The notes under the pieces were generated by a model that was given only the letters and a program-made list of their open reading frames with translations, made no database searches and had not been told where the DNA came from. From Hemerocallis citrina (Eukaryota; Streptophyta; Magnoliopsida; Asparagales; Asphodelaceae): 64,000 nucleotides of DNA. This document shows, piece by piece, positions 44,486-57,229 of this stretch. The translations under genes and the position numbers were made by a program. Location of the stretch: assembly GCA_017893485.1 (NCBI GenBank), contig JACEHZ010000211.1:620001-684000 (forward strand), written 5' to 3'. The first letter of the stretch is position 1, and every line of letters starts with the position of its first letter.

Positions 44486-46509
44486 GATTCCCCTCCAGGC
44501 TGTCTGGACATGAGCTCGTAACTCATAGAACATCTCGGATACTTACCGTAGTTATAGTAGTAGATTAAGTCATAATGAGGAATTGAACCCTATAAGATGA
44601 AGAACGATTAAGGGCTTACCTTCGGACCTATGTAGTATGGGATGCATAGAATCCGAACAAGTGCGCATTAGTGTCATACAACATAATAACTGCATTAAGG
44701 ACTAAGTGCACAATCACAACACGACATCAACAGGATAATCCATTTAGCTTTGTTTGTGAACAAGTTTGTGATTTGTTAAGAAATGAGAATCGTTATACTA
44801 TTTCCGGCATAGAGAGGATGGCCGTATAAAATTTTCGTCGGTTTAATAAACTGACGTACCCACAGTTTTGTATGCAGGGTAAATGGCCTGATAAAGATTA
44901 AAGGAGAACTGATGCTTAGAGATTATTCATTGTTGTACCTTTTTATAAATGCTATAAATTGCTTTCGCTGTTATTTCATGTAATTTATTGTAATATTGCT
45001 TCCGCTGTGAAAATGCAAAAGTGAAATGTTACTCTGATGTAAGAAAATTTTTTATTTACTTGTAAAATTGTACGAAAGAAGTGTAAAGATCCTGTGGAAC
45101 TCGAATTCAGTTGTATTTTGAAATTTGGGGTGTTACATTTAGTAATTGTTTGAAAATAAGAATCTTGTAGGCGTTAGGTTATTACGTGCATCGCACGTGA
45201 GTATCCCAGACATTCAATAAACTCTTGTGTGATATTTGGAATAATGTTATTATCTCTTATGATTGGTTTGGATGATTTGAGTTTTAATTGCTTTGAAATT
45301 GATGATAGGATATATTAACGACTTTGGATGCGAGGTGGCATGGTGGCGCTTCGAATCTTCGCGGAATATGTGAGTATCAATTTATTTACGTATTTTTGTG
45401 GTTTAAGAAATATGTGAGTATCAATTTATTTACGTATTTTTGTGGTTTAAGAAAAGTTTTATAATAACCTGAATGGTTGATATGATTTATGGATGAGGCG
45501 TATTAGGATAATGTGTATTGGTATAAATTTATGGATAATGGATTAGTTGTGTATATGGGGATGAGTTACACTTATATAATAATATCGAAATATGTGAGTA
45601 TGATCTCTTTTGTTTTATGTACATGGTGTGTTCTTGGATTGTTGGAGGATTGAGGCTCATGTTATATATCATGCTTGGATTATTGTAGGAAAGTTATATA
45701 CCATGCTTGAGTGGTAGAAATGACCTATGCTTAGGTAGTAGTAAGAATTTATGCTTAAGTGGTAGTAGAAGAACCATGCTTAAGTGTAGTAAATCATACT
45801 TGTGTTATTGAAGTTATATACCATGCTTGGATTATTGTAGGAAAGTTATAAACCATGATTAAGGTCATGGTAGATATCCATGCTTAAGTTCTAGTAACCG
45901 GTCATGCTTAAGTAGTATTCATGCTTTAGATTGTTGTTGTAATATCCCGGGCGGATATTAACTCATATAAATTACTATTTTATTATTATTTTATTATTAT
46001 TCCAAAATCAGATTATTTTGGTGATTTTTCACCGGGTTGCCCACAAACAGTGTCTACGCGCATCTATCGGTCGGTGCACATCCGAAGCGCATCAAATTGA
46101 TAGCGCGACTCTCCGAAATAATAATAAAATTTATTTTACTATTATTTTCTAAATTAAACTATTTTATAGGGATTTTATGAGGATTTTATAAGAAAATTTT
46201 TGTATACACATACATGAAAATTGTATGGTACTTAGTACATCATACAAGTATGTAGTGTATACTTTTGGTCAATATACTTACTCTTGTCATGGTAACTTAA
46301 TTAGGAGGTTAGGGTTTTGATTAGGAGGTTTAATATAAAGGTTTGTATGCATGATTAGAACTAAAGCCCTTCTAGAAGACTTATCCTTCCACCTCACCAC
46401 CCTACACCATACCCTCCCCCCCCCCCTAGAGCATGGCCGGCCACCCTTCCTTGGGGTTATTTTGTGCCAATATGGTGCACTTACCACCCTACCACCTCCT
46501 AGTCTCTTC

Positions 46510-46518
46510 TATAAATAG
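46510..46518 (+). promoter_or_regulatory. TATA box of solo LTR E
   Basis: TATAAATAG in CTTCTATAAATAGCCCC, followed by purine-rich microsatellite about 40 bp downstream. Confidence 0.6.
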
Positions 46519-46549
46519 CCCCTCATTCACCTCCTTCTCTCATTTTAGA

Positions 46550-46555
46550 AAACAA

Positions 46556-46590
<35 letters not shown>

Positions 46591-46780
46591 GAAAAGAAAG
46601 AGAGAACAAAAAAAATTAACTTGAGAGTTTTGTTTTGTAGGTTGATTAGAAGCCTTCTAAAAAGCTAGGGGAAGGAGAAGGTAGCAAGCAAGTCCTTCCA
46701 AATAGAAAAATAAGGTGGGGGTTTCTTCATGCTTCTTTGTTTGTTTGTTTGTTTGTTTGTTTGTTTGTTTGTTTTGTTGT
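46550..46780 (+). repeat. (GAAA)n and (TTTG)n microsatellites in E
   Basis: (GAAA)n at about 46555-46592 and (TTTG)n at about 46736-46775. Confidence 0.9.
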
Positions 46781-47158
46781 TTGACTTCTTCTCCTACCTT
46801 CTTGTTTTGTTTTGTTTTTTGGGTTGTTCTTATGAATGAGTGTGTGTATGTTGCGGTAAATAAAAGTAATAAAGTAGTAGTAGTGACTACTAACACATAA
46901 AGATCATATCTTTATTATTGTAGTTGTTGTTTTGTATGTTATTGGACTAAAAATTCACATATGGCATAATCTTGAACATACAACCACTAAAGATTGTAGG
47001 ACTTGGCATACATGAGCACATGAACATTTTACAACCATTGTTGGTTGTAGGACTTTTGATTGAACATTGGACTAATAAAAGCATATGTTCTAATAAAAAG
47101 ATCTTTTTTTGTTAAACACTAGAGGTAGAGATAATTAAAAAGATCTTTCTTTTTATTT

Positions 47159-47512
47159 GATCACTAGTTGTAGCTATTAAAACGATCTTTTCTTTTTTAT
47201 TTATAAGATCACTAGTTGTAGCTATTAAAAAGATCTTCTTTTTTTATTTTGATCACTAGTTGTAGCTATTAAAAAGATATTTTCTTTTTTTATTTGATCA
47301 CTAGTTGTAGCTATTAAAAAGATCTTCTTTTTTTATTTGATCACTAGTTGTAGCTATTAAAAAGATCTTTTCTTTTTATTTGATCACTAGTTGTAGCTAT
47401 TAAAAAGATCTTTTCTTTTTTATTTGATCACTAGTTGTAGCTATTAAAAAGATCTCTTCTTTTTATTTGATCACTAGTTGAGCTATTAAAAAGATCTTTC
47501 CTTTTTAATCCC
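47159..47512. repeat. 44-bp tandem array in E
   Basis: Eight units starting GATCACTAGTTGTAGC (47159, 47207, 47251, 47295, 47339, 47382, 47425, 47469), each followed by TATTAAAAAGATCTT and a T-rich tract. The period is 43-48 bp, driven by T-run length. Confidence 0.92.
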
Positions 47513-48088
47513 TAGTTGTAGAAATAATAAAAAGAGATCTTTTCTTTCATGTTTACTAGTTGTAAAGTAAAATAAAATAAAAATGATCTTTCTTTTATCA
47601 CTAGTAATAATAAAGAACTAAGTAGTAGTATGCTAAAATATAAAGTAGTAGTATGTGATTAAATAAGGTAGTAGTAGCATGTTGATTAAATAAAGTAATA
47701 ATAGTAATAGAGAGTGTATGTTGTGATTGTGATGAGAATGAAGTAGTAGTAGTAGTAGAAAGTTGGGTGTTATGTTCTTGACCAAAATAAAGTAGTAGTA
47801 ATGGTAGATAGTTGTATGTTGTGCTTTTGATTAAAATGGAGTAGAAATAGTAGTAGGTGATTGTAGATGTTTATTTTGTGTTCATAAAGATCTCTTTTTG
47901 TAGTAATTTAGTTGTAGATGTTATGCTAAATTCTAGTTGATGCTTATAGTAGTAGTAGTAGATATACATGTTCTAATAAAGTTGTGGTAGTAGTAGATAT
48001 GTATGCTTCTATTAAAATAGCAATAGTAGATGTATGTTTCCATTAAAATAGTAATAGTAGATGTATTATATCATATTTAGGGATGAGG

Positions 48089-48480
48089 TTCATGCTTTAA
48101 ATATTGTAGGATCATTTCTAAAAATATTTAGAAGCCATATTCATGCTACTAATGTTGTAGGATCACTTCTAAAAATGTTTAGAAACCATATTCATGCTAC
48201 TAATGTTGTAGGATCATTTCTAAAAATGATTAGAAGCCATATTCATGCTACTTATGATATAGGATCACTTCTAAAAATGTTTAGAAGCCATATTCATGCT
48301 ACTAATGTTGTAGGATCATTTCTAAAAATAATTAGAAGCCATATTCATGCTACTTATGTTATAGGATCACTTCTAAAAATGTTTAGAAGCCATATTCATG
48401 CTACTAATGTTGTAGGATCATTTCTAAAAATAATTAGAAGCCATATTCATGCTACTTATGTTGTAGGATTACTTCTAAAA
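48089..48480. repeat. 51-bp tandem array in E with 102-bp higher-order pattern
   Basis: Eight units with TTCATGCTAC at 48140, 48191, 48242, 48293, 48344, 48395 and 48446, period exactly 51 bp. Alternate units differ (ACTAATGTTGTAGGATCATT versus ACTTATGTTATAGGATCACT), so the last part has grown as 102-bp dimers. Because 51 is a multiple of three a 159-codon ORF spans it, which I take to be incidental. Confidence 0.93.
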
Positions 48481-48829
48481 AAATATCCTACCATGTTTCC
48501 ATGCTTAGTTAGTTGTAGGATTTATTCTAAAAATATCTAGCATGCTTAATAATGTTAGAATGTTGTGGGACAAATTCTAGAGTTTCCTACCATGCTTAGA
48601 TTCACTCATTTATGCTTAACAATGTTGTAGGATGCAATCTAGAGTTTCCTATCATGTTTAGTAATTTATTTGTGCTTAGAATTTGTAGGATTCATTCCTA
48701 AAGTTTCCTATCATGTTTAGTGATTTATTTATGATTAGAATGTTGTAGGAATCAATCTAAGAGTTTCCTACCATGCTTGGAGTAATTTCATTATGCTTAG
48801 GATGCTGTAGGATCCATAATAAAATTACT

Positions 48830-49170
48830 TACCGTGTTAGTTTAATTGTAGGTATGTAATATACCATGCTAGTTAATTGTAGGTATGTGATATACCATGC
48901 TAAGTTAAATTGTAGGTAAGTGATATACCATGCTAGTTTTATCTATGCCATGCTAGCTTAATCACAAGTAAGTTGCTTACCATGCTAGTTTGATTGTAGG
49001 TATGTGATATACCATGTTAGTTTAATTGTAGGTATGTGATATACCATGTTAGTTTAATTATAGATGTGCCATGCTAGCTCAACTACAAGTAAGTTGTATG
49101 CCATGCTAGCTTAATTATAAGAAAGTTGTATGTCATGCTAGTTTAGATTGTGAGTAAGTTGTATACCATG
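48830..49170. repeat. degenerate CCATGCTAG repeats in E
   Basis: TACCATGCTAGTTTAATTG and TAGGTATGTGATA alternate about nine times with irregular spacing. Confidence 0.75.
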
Positions 49171-49904
49171 CTAGGTTATACGAATACTCATGTTTACATG
49201 GTACCCATGCTTAGATAAGTGGTTGTTCATGCTATGTTAGTAGATGATCATGATTCATGCTAAGTAAGTAGGTATCATGCTAATTATCGATCGTGTTAAG
49301 TTAATGACATCCATACTATGATATTCATGCTTAGAATAAAGGAACTATCCATGGTTAGTTATAGTGATTTTATGTTGTGTTCTATACCATGCTAAAGTTC
49401 AAATACTTGCTTAGAATGTTGTAGGAGTAGTGTTAGAACTACCTACTATGTCTTGGAATGTTGCTTGTTCATACTAGTTGGGTTGTGGTGATTAGTTATG
49501 ATAAGTAGTAAGCTTTCATGATCAATTATTAACCTACGCTTGACTATAGTGGACTTCATGTCTAGGTCATAAGCGATTTTCATGCTTGAGCTTGATGTAA
49601 GCATAAGCATTAATCACATTCATACATAGGAGTATCATGGTGGTTGTGTTATATGATTGGATTACCGTAGGAAGATGCTACGAGTGTATGTCATGCTTAA
49701 GGCATTATAGGTCGAAGTAATATGATCAGGAAGATCACTAGTGATAGTTAGTTGATAAAGGCCGTTTGGTCGCCTTCGGTTCTTCCTTAGTAGAATACCG
49801 ATCATAAACTACTAGTAGATCCCTCTGTTGCTTCTAATAATAGATGACCAAGTTTGTTAGTAAGCACGTTTGGTTGCTTCTAGGATTGATTACCTGTATG
49901 GTTG

Positions 49905-50185
49905 TTTGCACATGGTTGTGCTTGTACGTGGCTCGACTGGCCCGTATGTAGCTGTGGGTCTCATACGTAGCTTAGTTGGCTCGTATGTAGGTTGTTGTCT
50001 CGTACGCGGCTCGACTGGCCCGTGCGTAGCTGTTGGTCTCATACGCGGCTTATTTGGCTGGTATGTACGTGGTTATCTTCTACGAGGCCCGCCTGGCTCG
50101 TAGGTAGTTATTATTTCATACGTAGCTTAATTGGCTCGTATGTGGTTGTTACTCGTGTATAGCTTGTTAGCTAGTACACAGTTCG
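49905..50185. repeat. 36-bp TACG-type array in E
   Basis: About seven units alternating CTCGTACGYGGCTCGACTGG and CTCATACGYAGCTTAKTTGG types, homologous to the arrays in the F LTRs at 52310-52605 and 63655-63960. Confidence 0.85.
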
Positions 50186-51658
50186 TTGTGCTCGTCTGGG
50201 GTGAAGTTACCACCCTAAGGGCTATCGACCATCAAGACAGATGATTTCTTACCCTAAGGAACTGTGGAGGAGTCACTCCTTGTGTAGCGTCGAATCTTAA
50301 CCAGGGTAGGTTAATCGAGGACCGGAGTATAGACAGAATCATAATCTAGGGTAGCGGCATGCGTGTATATTCGCACGGCCAACGTCTTGGATCGATGAGC
50401 CACGTACCGGATCCTGAGGGATTCTGGTAAGTCTAGGTTGAGCAGCCTAGTAGAGTTGTTTTGCGAAGCCCAATTTAAGGCCTAGCATGTTATGTTATAA
50501 TATCGTCATCCCTAGAATTGTTCGAGTCAGGGACATCACTAGGATAGTGACTTACCAGGATCAGTTTAATTAAACCCTTTTGCCGGGAGAGAGGGGTCAG
50601 TTGTAGGGGGCCCCTTACACTAACTCGTCCCTTGAGGCAAATCATAGGTGGTGTATTGGGTTGTACCTTCCCGTCAAAAGGGATACGCACGATGCCTTCT
50701 CACTAGTTGGGGACATGGGTTGCGTATCCTGATTGTTAATTCCTAAAGTGCCATGATAAGGCGGGCAGAGCTAGGGGGGATGGACCCCCGGAACTCCGTC
50801 AGGTCCTATGCCAAGAGGGCGAACAGGCCATGGACTACGGTCCGACCAGGGGGCAGCAGGGGGCTCCCCTGTTAGCAGTATCCCCGACGGTTCGTCAGGT
50901 TTTTGAGTGAGGTCCGGTAGCCGGATAAGCAGTGGCAACATAGACACCACTGGCGAACTGCATTAGTGGGACTTGACCACATCTGCAACCTCATCAGTAA
51001 CGTTGTATCTGTCAGGAACAGGTTGTGTACAATTAGAATTCATAACGCGGGTTTAAATTCCTATATATGGAGAAAACGGCTTGAGATGGGGCGCATGTAG
51101 TATGGGATGCATGTTGCTTTCAGAGACTTGCTGACATTAGAATAGGAAGCGTCCTAGTTCTATTTTAATATTGCATTAGAGTCTAGTCCTAGCACTCACG
51201 AACACTTAAACTACACCAACACCATTGCTATATTTTGTATATTGTTTGGAAGATTCGCTGCTATATGATCAGCCTTTAAGCGTCAGTGAATACTGACGTC
51301 CCCACTTCCATAGGTACTGGATCGCCGAAGGACAAAGGCGAGATTCAGGAGGACTCAAGGCAAGGAAAGCAAGGAGTCAGTGTTATGTTTAGTTCCGCTG
51401 CAGTATATGTACTAATTATGTATTAGTTAAGAAGTACTCTGATGTAAGATGTTGAAGGTTGTAATACTTAGAAATGTAAAGGTAATATTGTAACTCTATT
51501 GTAAGGTATTACAGTTGTACAATATTCAGACTTGTAACACTTGGTGTATTGAATTAAAAGTTTTAAATTCTCCTATTTTTTCTGTGTATTGTGACTAATT
51601 GAAGAAAATGTCTTGGCTCGTGTCATGGTTTCCTAGTGTTGGAAGTCGGGGCGCTACA
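50186..51658 (+). other. conserved 3' third of solo LTR E
   Basis: No gene; short chance ORFs only. Collinear with 52600-54980 of F, though F carries extra sequence. Includes the TGTAGTATGGGATGCAT block at 51096-51112 shared with F, D and G. Confidence 0.7.
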
Positions 51659-52309
51659 GTTGTAAGTCCATGCTTCAGTTGCACTCATGCTTAAGAGTAT
51701 TGTAGGTTGATGTTTAAGTTATATACCATGCTTAAGGCCATTGTAGATTTGTGCTTAAGTAATAGAAAAGAATCATGTTGTTGTAGTAGTGGTGTTAACT
51801 ATCGCTTGGTAGTCGTAGTATTAGTAAAGAACTATCGCGTTATAGTTGTAGCATTAGTAAAGAACTATCGCATTATAGTTGTAGGATAGTAGAGAACTAC
51901 CATGTTGTGGTGGTAGCGTTAGTGAAGAACCATCGTATTATAGTTGCAATACTCAAGTTTCATAGTAGTTCTAGATTCAAAGGAACCACACTTGAATTAT
52001 ATTATGATTGTAGTGGAAGATTAAAAAGAAACCATGAGCCCATGCTTTTAGTCCTAGGTGATTCTAGTTGTATGAGACCCTAAGTAAAGTTGGACTATAT
52101 CACATGAACATTACTCATCTTCATGGGTAATAAGGGTTGGGAAGGTCACTAGTAATCGTTAGCTTGATAAAAGTTTGATGTCGCTTGGGCTTCTCATTGG
52201 TAGAATGCATGTTTTAGACTGTTAGTAGATTCTTCTGTTGCTTCTAGTTATAGAAGATCAAGTTGCTAGTAAGCACGTTTGGTTGCTCTTAGTTTGATTA
52301 CCTGTATGG

Positions 52310-52605
52310 TTGTTTTTGTATGTGGTTGTGCTCGTACGTAGCTCGACTGGCCTGTATGTAGTTGTGTTCTCATACGCAGCTTATTTGGCTCGTATGTATG
52401 TTCTTGCTCGTACGCGGCTCGACTGGCCCGTACGTAGCTGTTGGTCTCATACGCGGCTTATTTGGCTGGTATGTAAGTTGTTGTTTCATACGAAGCTGCC
52501 TGTCTCGTATGTAGTTGCTGGTTTCATACGTAGCTTGTTGGCTCGTATGTGTTCTGGTTACTTGTATATAGCTTATTAGCTAGTACGCAGTTTTGTTGTG
52601 CTCGT
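52310..52605. repeat. 36-bp TACG-type array in F 5' LTR
   Basis: Six to seven units with CTCGTACGTAGCTCGACTGG or TCATACGCGGCTTATTTGGC cores, period 36-38 bp. Confidence 0.88.
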
Positions 52606-53684
52606 TTAGGGTGATATTATTACCCTAGGGGCTATCGACTATCAAGACATATGTTTTCTTACTCCTAAGGGACTATGGACGAGTCACTCCTTGTGTACCA
52701 TCGGATCTTAATCGGTGTAGGTTGATCACGGACCGGAGTATAGACGAAATCCAAGTTCAGGGTAGTGGCATGCGGGTACATTCGTATTGTCGGGGTCTTG
52801 GATTGATAGACCAGGAATCAGATCCTTAGAGATTCTGGTAAGTCTAGGATGAGCAGCCTAGTAGAGTTATCTTGCAAAGTCTAACTTAAGACTCATCATG
52901 TTGTGTAAATTCGGTTGTCATCCCTCAGTTTGTTTAGGGTTAGTGACATTGTTAGGGTTGTAACTTATGGCTTTACTACTTAACCTTCATCTTTCGCCGA
53001 AGGGAACGCGTTGGTGTTAAGGGTGATTCCTTATGATCCGACCTATCCTATAGGCCTGCATTAGGCGGTGTTATTGGGTTGTACCCTTCTTGTCAAAGGG
53101 ATATGGTCTGTGGATTCTCACGAGTTGGGAGCACGGGATCCGTATCTAGTCTGTTAATTTCTGAAGTGCCTTGATAAGCGGGAGCGATTCCTGTCGAAGC
53201 CAGGGGGATGGACCCCCCCCCCCCCCAGAACTCCGTCTTAGCTATATCTAAGGGTGAGGGGCCATAGACTACGGTCTGGCTAGGGGGCAGCTGGGATGCT
53301 TCGAGCTAACCTGATTTCGCGGAAACTCCAAGGATTCGTCAGATATTTGAGGAAGGTCTGGTATGCCTGGCGGAACTAGACCGTTGTAGGTCCACCTCCT
53401 CAGTCATGTCTAATCTTCAGAAATAAGTCGTGTACAAATAGAAATTCATAACGCGGGTTCAAATCCCTATATATGGAGAAACGGCTCGAGATGGGCCGTA
53501 TGTAGTATGGGATGCATACTGTTCCGGAGACTTGCTTGTATTAGAATAAGAGCATCATTGTATTGGTAATCTTGTATTAGAGATAAGTCATAACATACAC
53601 TGGCACATCAATTATATGTACACGTTTCTTTTCCATTCAAGATGAATTGCGAGTGTGATAGTTGAAGTAAATTAATAACCAAGC

Positions 53685-53800
53685 TATGGGCTTGGGATGT
53701 GATGTGATATTACCCAAGTTCAGCTTGGGGTGCGGTGATTATTACCCAAGCTATCGGCTTTGGGGTGTGATATGTTATTACCCAAACTATGTTTGGAATA
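53685..53800. repeat. ACCCAAGCTAT repeat in F LTR
   Basis: Three to four degenerate units of about 40 bp (ATTACCCAAGCTATCGGCTT and variants), each able to form an AAGCTATxGGCTT hairpin. Confidence 0.75.
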
Positions 53801-54983
53801 TGGAGTATATTGTGATGAAATGCAAGTAAATGGTAATGGTCAATGAGATGTTAGGTAGGACATGAATGAATGTGGTAGTATGAGAATGAATGCATATGTT
53901 TATGATGTGATACGTGATATAATGCAATAAGATCAATATCTGTATTATGAGAATGGTTATTCAAATGGTTACTAAAGTTAAGTATGTTGTAAGCGGGTAT
54001 GGATATGCATACAGGAAATGACTTAGAGAGTATTTGATGTGAAATCCCATTTATGATGTTTACATGTTCAGATTTCAGGTAAGATTTGATTATCTTGGTA
54101 TTTGTGAGTTCGTTCTGTTTTTAATTATAAAGTTTAATTTATTTACTTATTTAGTAAATTATACTCACACCAGAAATGGCTAACCCCTTAGTGTTTGGGA
54201 GTTAGGGAGTCCCTGGACTATCCTAGGTTCCCGACTGTTACAGGTCCTCAACAGTGCAGAGGTGAAGTGTAGATTCATGGTTCTGTGGAGCGGAGTTTCA
54301 TTTACAATTTTTTGTTAAGGTTTAATTATGTGAATAGTGAAATTTATGATTAAATTGTATTTTTGATGTATAAGTATGTGGATGATGATGATGAGTATAG
54401 TGTGGAGTGGCATGATATGTTTTTGACCCGTACCCATCTCGTTGTGGAGTACCGGGCCCCGTGGTATGTTTTTATAAGTTATTTTCTAAAAACTTTACTA
54501 TGTTTTCAAAGGAATTTATGGTTTTTAATTGATAATTGATATCATGTTATGAGTTTGGCCTCTAGAGCATGATATTTATATTGTCTGTGTGATTCTGCTC
54601 ATTTTGGACCGGAGAGCCCATGATATTATTGCCTGTGATGTGAGCTACAGAATTTAGAGCATAATTCCGTAAGCTTTTTGTGTTTCGGGGCAAAAATTAC
54701 AGGGAAAACTCTGCCCAAATTTTCCTTGAAATAGAACTATCTTTGTTTATATTTAAAGTGATATAGAAATTGGAAGAATTGATTTTGGAGTCAAAAAGAA
54801 AAAAAGGAACAGGCATTACAGTTTGATATGACAAATTGATATTTGTAATTATTGTGCAATAACTCAGATGGCAATAAAAGTGTTTAAAATTTCCTGTTTT
54901 TCTGTGTATCGTGACTAGTTGAAGAAAAGATCCTGGCTTGTGTCACGGTTTCCCAGCTACATGGAAATCGGGGCGTTACAGAG

Positions 54984-54995
54984 TGGTATCAGAGC
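54984..54995 (+). promoter_or_regulatory. element F primer binding site (tRNA-iMet)
   Basis: TGGTATCAGAGC, exact plant initiator-methionine tRNA primer site, 3 nt after the LTR. Confidence 0.88.
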
Positions 54996-55607
54996 TGACT
55001 TCAATTTACAGTCCAACACAGTAGGAAAATTAAACTTGTATGCCTTTTAGGAGTCAGGTTTTAGCTAGTTGTAGTTAGTTGTAATTCATATTGTTGGTTC
55101 CTTCAATTTATGTTTTATAATTTTTCCATATCTGGACTAATTTCAGTATATGTATTACCATCCTTTAAACACATGAATGGTGTTCGAGGATATCCTGACC
55201 GAGGAGGTGTTGATGGAAGAGAGTGAGCCAATTTCAAGGGATGATGAACTTGTAATATGTTCTGTATCAAAGTGTGGTGACTTTTTATAATACATGGAAA
55301 ATTTTGGCAATTGGTCATCTCTTGTCTTGTATGCATTTTGAGAGGGCATGAAGTTGGAATTTTTGCCTTCTCCATGGTTAAACTTCGTTCTTTTTCTAAG
55401 GAGGGAGTGGTCATTGACCCCCAAGTGCAGCGACCATGAGCTGGGAGGCATGCAGAGATCTTGTATGAGGAGTAAGAGGTCGGCTCCAGAATGATCCATG
55501 GAGTGAGACAGTCCTCAGTATTCCATACGTGGAATGAAATAGGCCCCAGAATGTTCTGTGGAGTAGGAATTGGTCTCCAGTATTCCAGGGACGAGAGCGA
55601 CACTCAT
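54996..55607 (+). other. element F interior, left part
   Basis: Non-coding sequence after the primer site; from 55482 the first copy of the 145-bp repeat (GGCTCCAGAATGATCC), cut at CTCAT by the G/H insertion. No gag or pol. Confidence 0.75.
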
Positions 55608-56391
55608 TGTAGTACCCCGTATTTTTAAATACTATTTATGAGATTAGAAAATAAATTAAAATGATTTTCTGGAGATTAAATAAATATTTTCTAAAGATTT
55701 ATCTTTTCACACGTACAAATATTTTTGGTGTAAATATCCAATTTTATATTTTTAATAAATTCTCCTACTTATAATGAAGTATATTCTAAATTTTGGGATT
55801 TTTCTGAATAAAGAAACTATTTTTATAAATATCTCGAAAGAGATGGGCTTTTATGTAAAAAGCCGTTTGGATCTCAAATAATGTATGAAAACTCTTTTTT
55901 ACTGATTTTTGGGCTTTCCATGGTTATCATTTAAATTAAAGTATATTTAAATTTTATTTAGAGTTGATTTGGTAAAGATTTAAACAAATATGGTGTTTTT
56001 GCAAATATGGAATTTATGTTGGATCTTGTGCAAATGCTTTTCTGAAAATTAAAAGTCAAATATTTTTATTGAAAAATATAATATGTATTATTAGATATTA
56101 TTTCTGAATTTTCTGGATTTTTACGAATATTTTACGATGTATTTGTAAATATTACAAAAGAAGGGACTTTTGTGCAAAATTACCACCTTGAGTCAAATCC
56201 GAATTTTTATTCATTTCTGGGTTGTGCTGGATTGCTGGACAACTCAGTGGTAAAAGGATTGATTTGCTTTTGATTTGTTTAACTTATTTTAACTAAGAAA
56301 GATTTATATATGTAAAGTAATTTGTTAAAGGATTATTTTGCAAATGTATTTCAAAAACCCTAATCTTTCAATCCCGGCCTGTATAAAAGGT

Positions 56392-56399
56392 GGAGTGCA
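56392..56399 (+). promoter_or_regulatory. TATA box of solo LTR G
   Basis: TATAAAAG in CCTGTATAAAAGGTGG, about 785 bp into the LTR. Confidence 0.6.
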
Positions 56400-57229
56400 G
56401 CCGTCTTTCGCTGCACAACACAAGGATTATTATTTTTATTTTTATTTTCTTGGTGATTGAAAGATGAGATCTTGGATTCTTTGCAAAGAGGGGATTCTTC
56501 ATCTTGCTTCGTGATATTCGCTTGATCTCTCCAACTATGTGAGTGATGTAAATTTGTTTTGTTGTTTTGATTTATGTGAGTGACTTGTTTTTTTTTTCTT
56601 TTGATTTGTGCATGTTGTATGAGAATGATATGAATGTTTGATTGATCTTGGATGTCGAATTTCATCTATTAGAAAGCATGCTAGGGTTTGGTATGAATAT
56701 GTATGTTGGATGGATGGATGAAAAATTGGATCTTTGAGAAGAACCCTAAATGTTTGCATGTGAATGATTTTAGATTGTTGGAAACCTAATAAAAATTGTG
56801 AGTAGGCTATTTATTTGGATTATTGCTGATTTGATTGAGTTTGATGGAGGTTATGCATTAATTAATTAAAAGATGAGATTTTTGGACTATTGGTGAGTTG
56901 GATGAAAACAAATTGGCCATGTTGAGGATAAATTTGTTTTGTTCATGAATCAACTATAGAGAATAGTTGAGATTGAGTTGAGGAACTTTGAGAATGATTA
57001 ATGGTTTAGAGGACCATGTTTTGAGGATTTGAGTTATGATGATTAAATTGGGGATTTGTGATTTTGTGAAAAATGTTGTTTGAATTTGGATTTCTCAAAT
57101 GCTAGTTTAAATCTGAATATTTTGTTATTGATATGTTTTGGAACATAAAACAAAGTTACTTTTGACGTATGACTGATTCTTAAAAACTCTAGTTTTGACA
57201 TATGCACAACCTAAATTCTGCATACTGTA

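Larger units (their letters stand above)
42030..45137 (+). mobile_element. Solo LTR D (Tekay/Del-like)
   Basis: 3108 bp, TGTAATACCCTAAAATT to TTTGGGGTGTTACA, with perfect TTTAG duplications (42025-42029 and 45138-45142). The F 3' LTR has the empty site at 62129-62133, proving the boundaries. No primer site or internal coding region, so a solo LTR. It contains a 71-bp array of palindrome pairs and a conserved TGTAGTATGGGATGCATA block (44631-44648). Confidence 0.93.
45938..51658 (+). mobile_element. Solo LTR E (5.7 kb, relative of F's LTR)
   Basis: TGTAATATCCCGGGCGG to GTCGGGGCGCTACA with perfect GTTGT duplications (45933-45937 and 51659-51663). The empty site is kept in the F 3' LTR at 63010-63014. 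Its 3' third (about 49870-51658) is clearly homologous to 52290-54980 of F, so it is a diverged LTR of the same wider family inserted into F. No internal coding region. 5721 bp is exceptionally long for an LTR. Confidence 0.92.
41216..54980 (+). repeat. Element F 5' LTR (with nested D and E)
   Basis: Matches the 3' LTR from 61313 across three blocks: 41216-42029, 45143-45937 and 51664 onward. It carries a duplicated CT-rich block, a 36-bp array (52310-52605) and a conserved TGTAGTATGGGATGCATA block (53501-53518). Confidence 0.92.

Noticed and set aside
48061..48540. 159-codon ORF as a gene
   Set aside because: It lies wholly in a 51-bp array inside a solo LTR; open because the period is a multiple of three.
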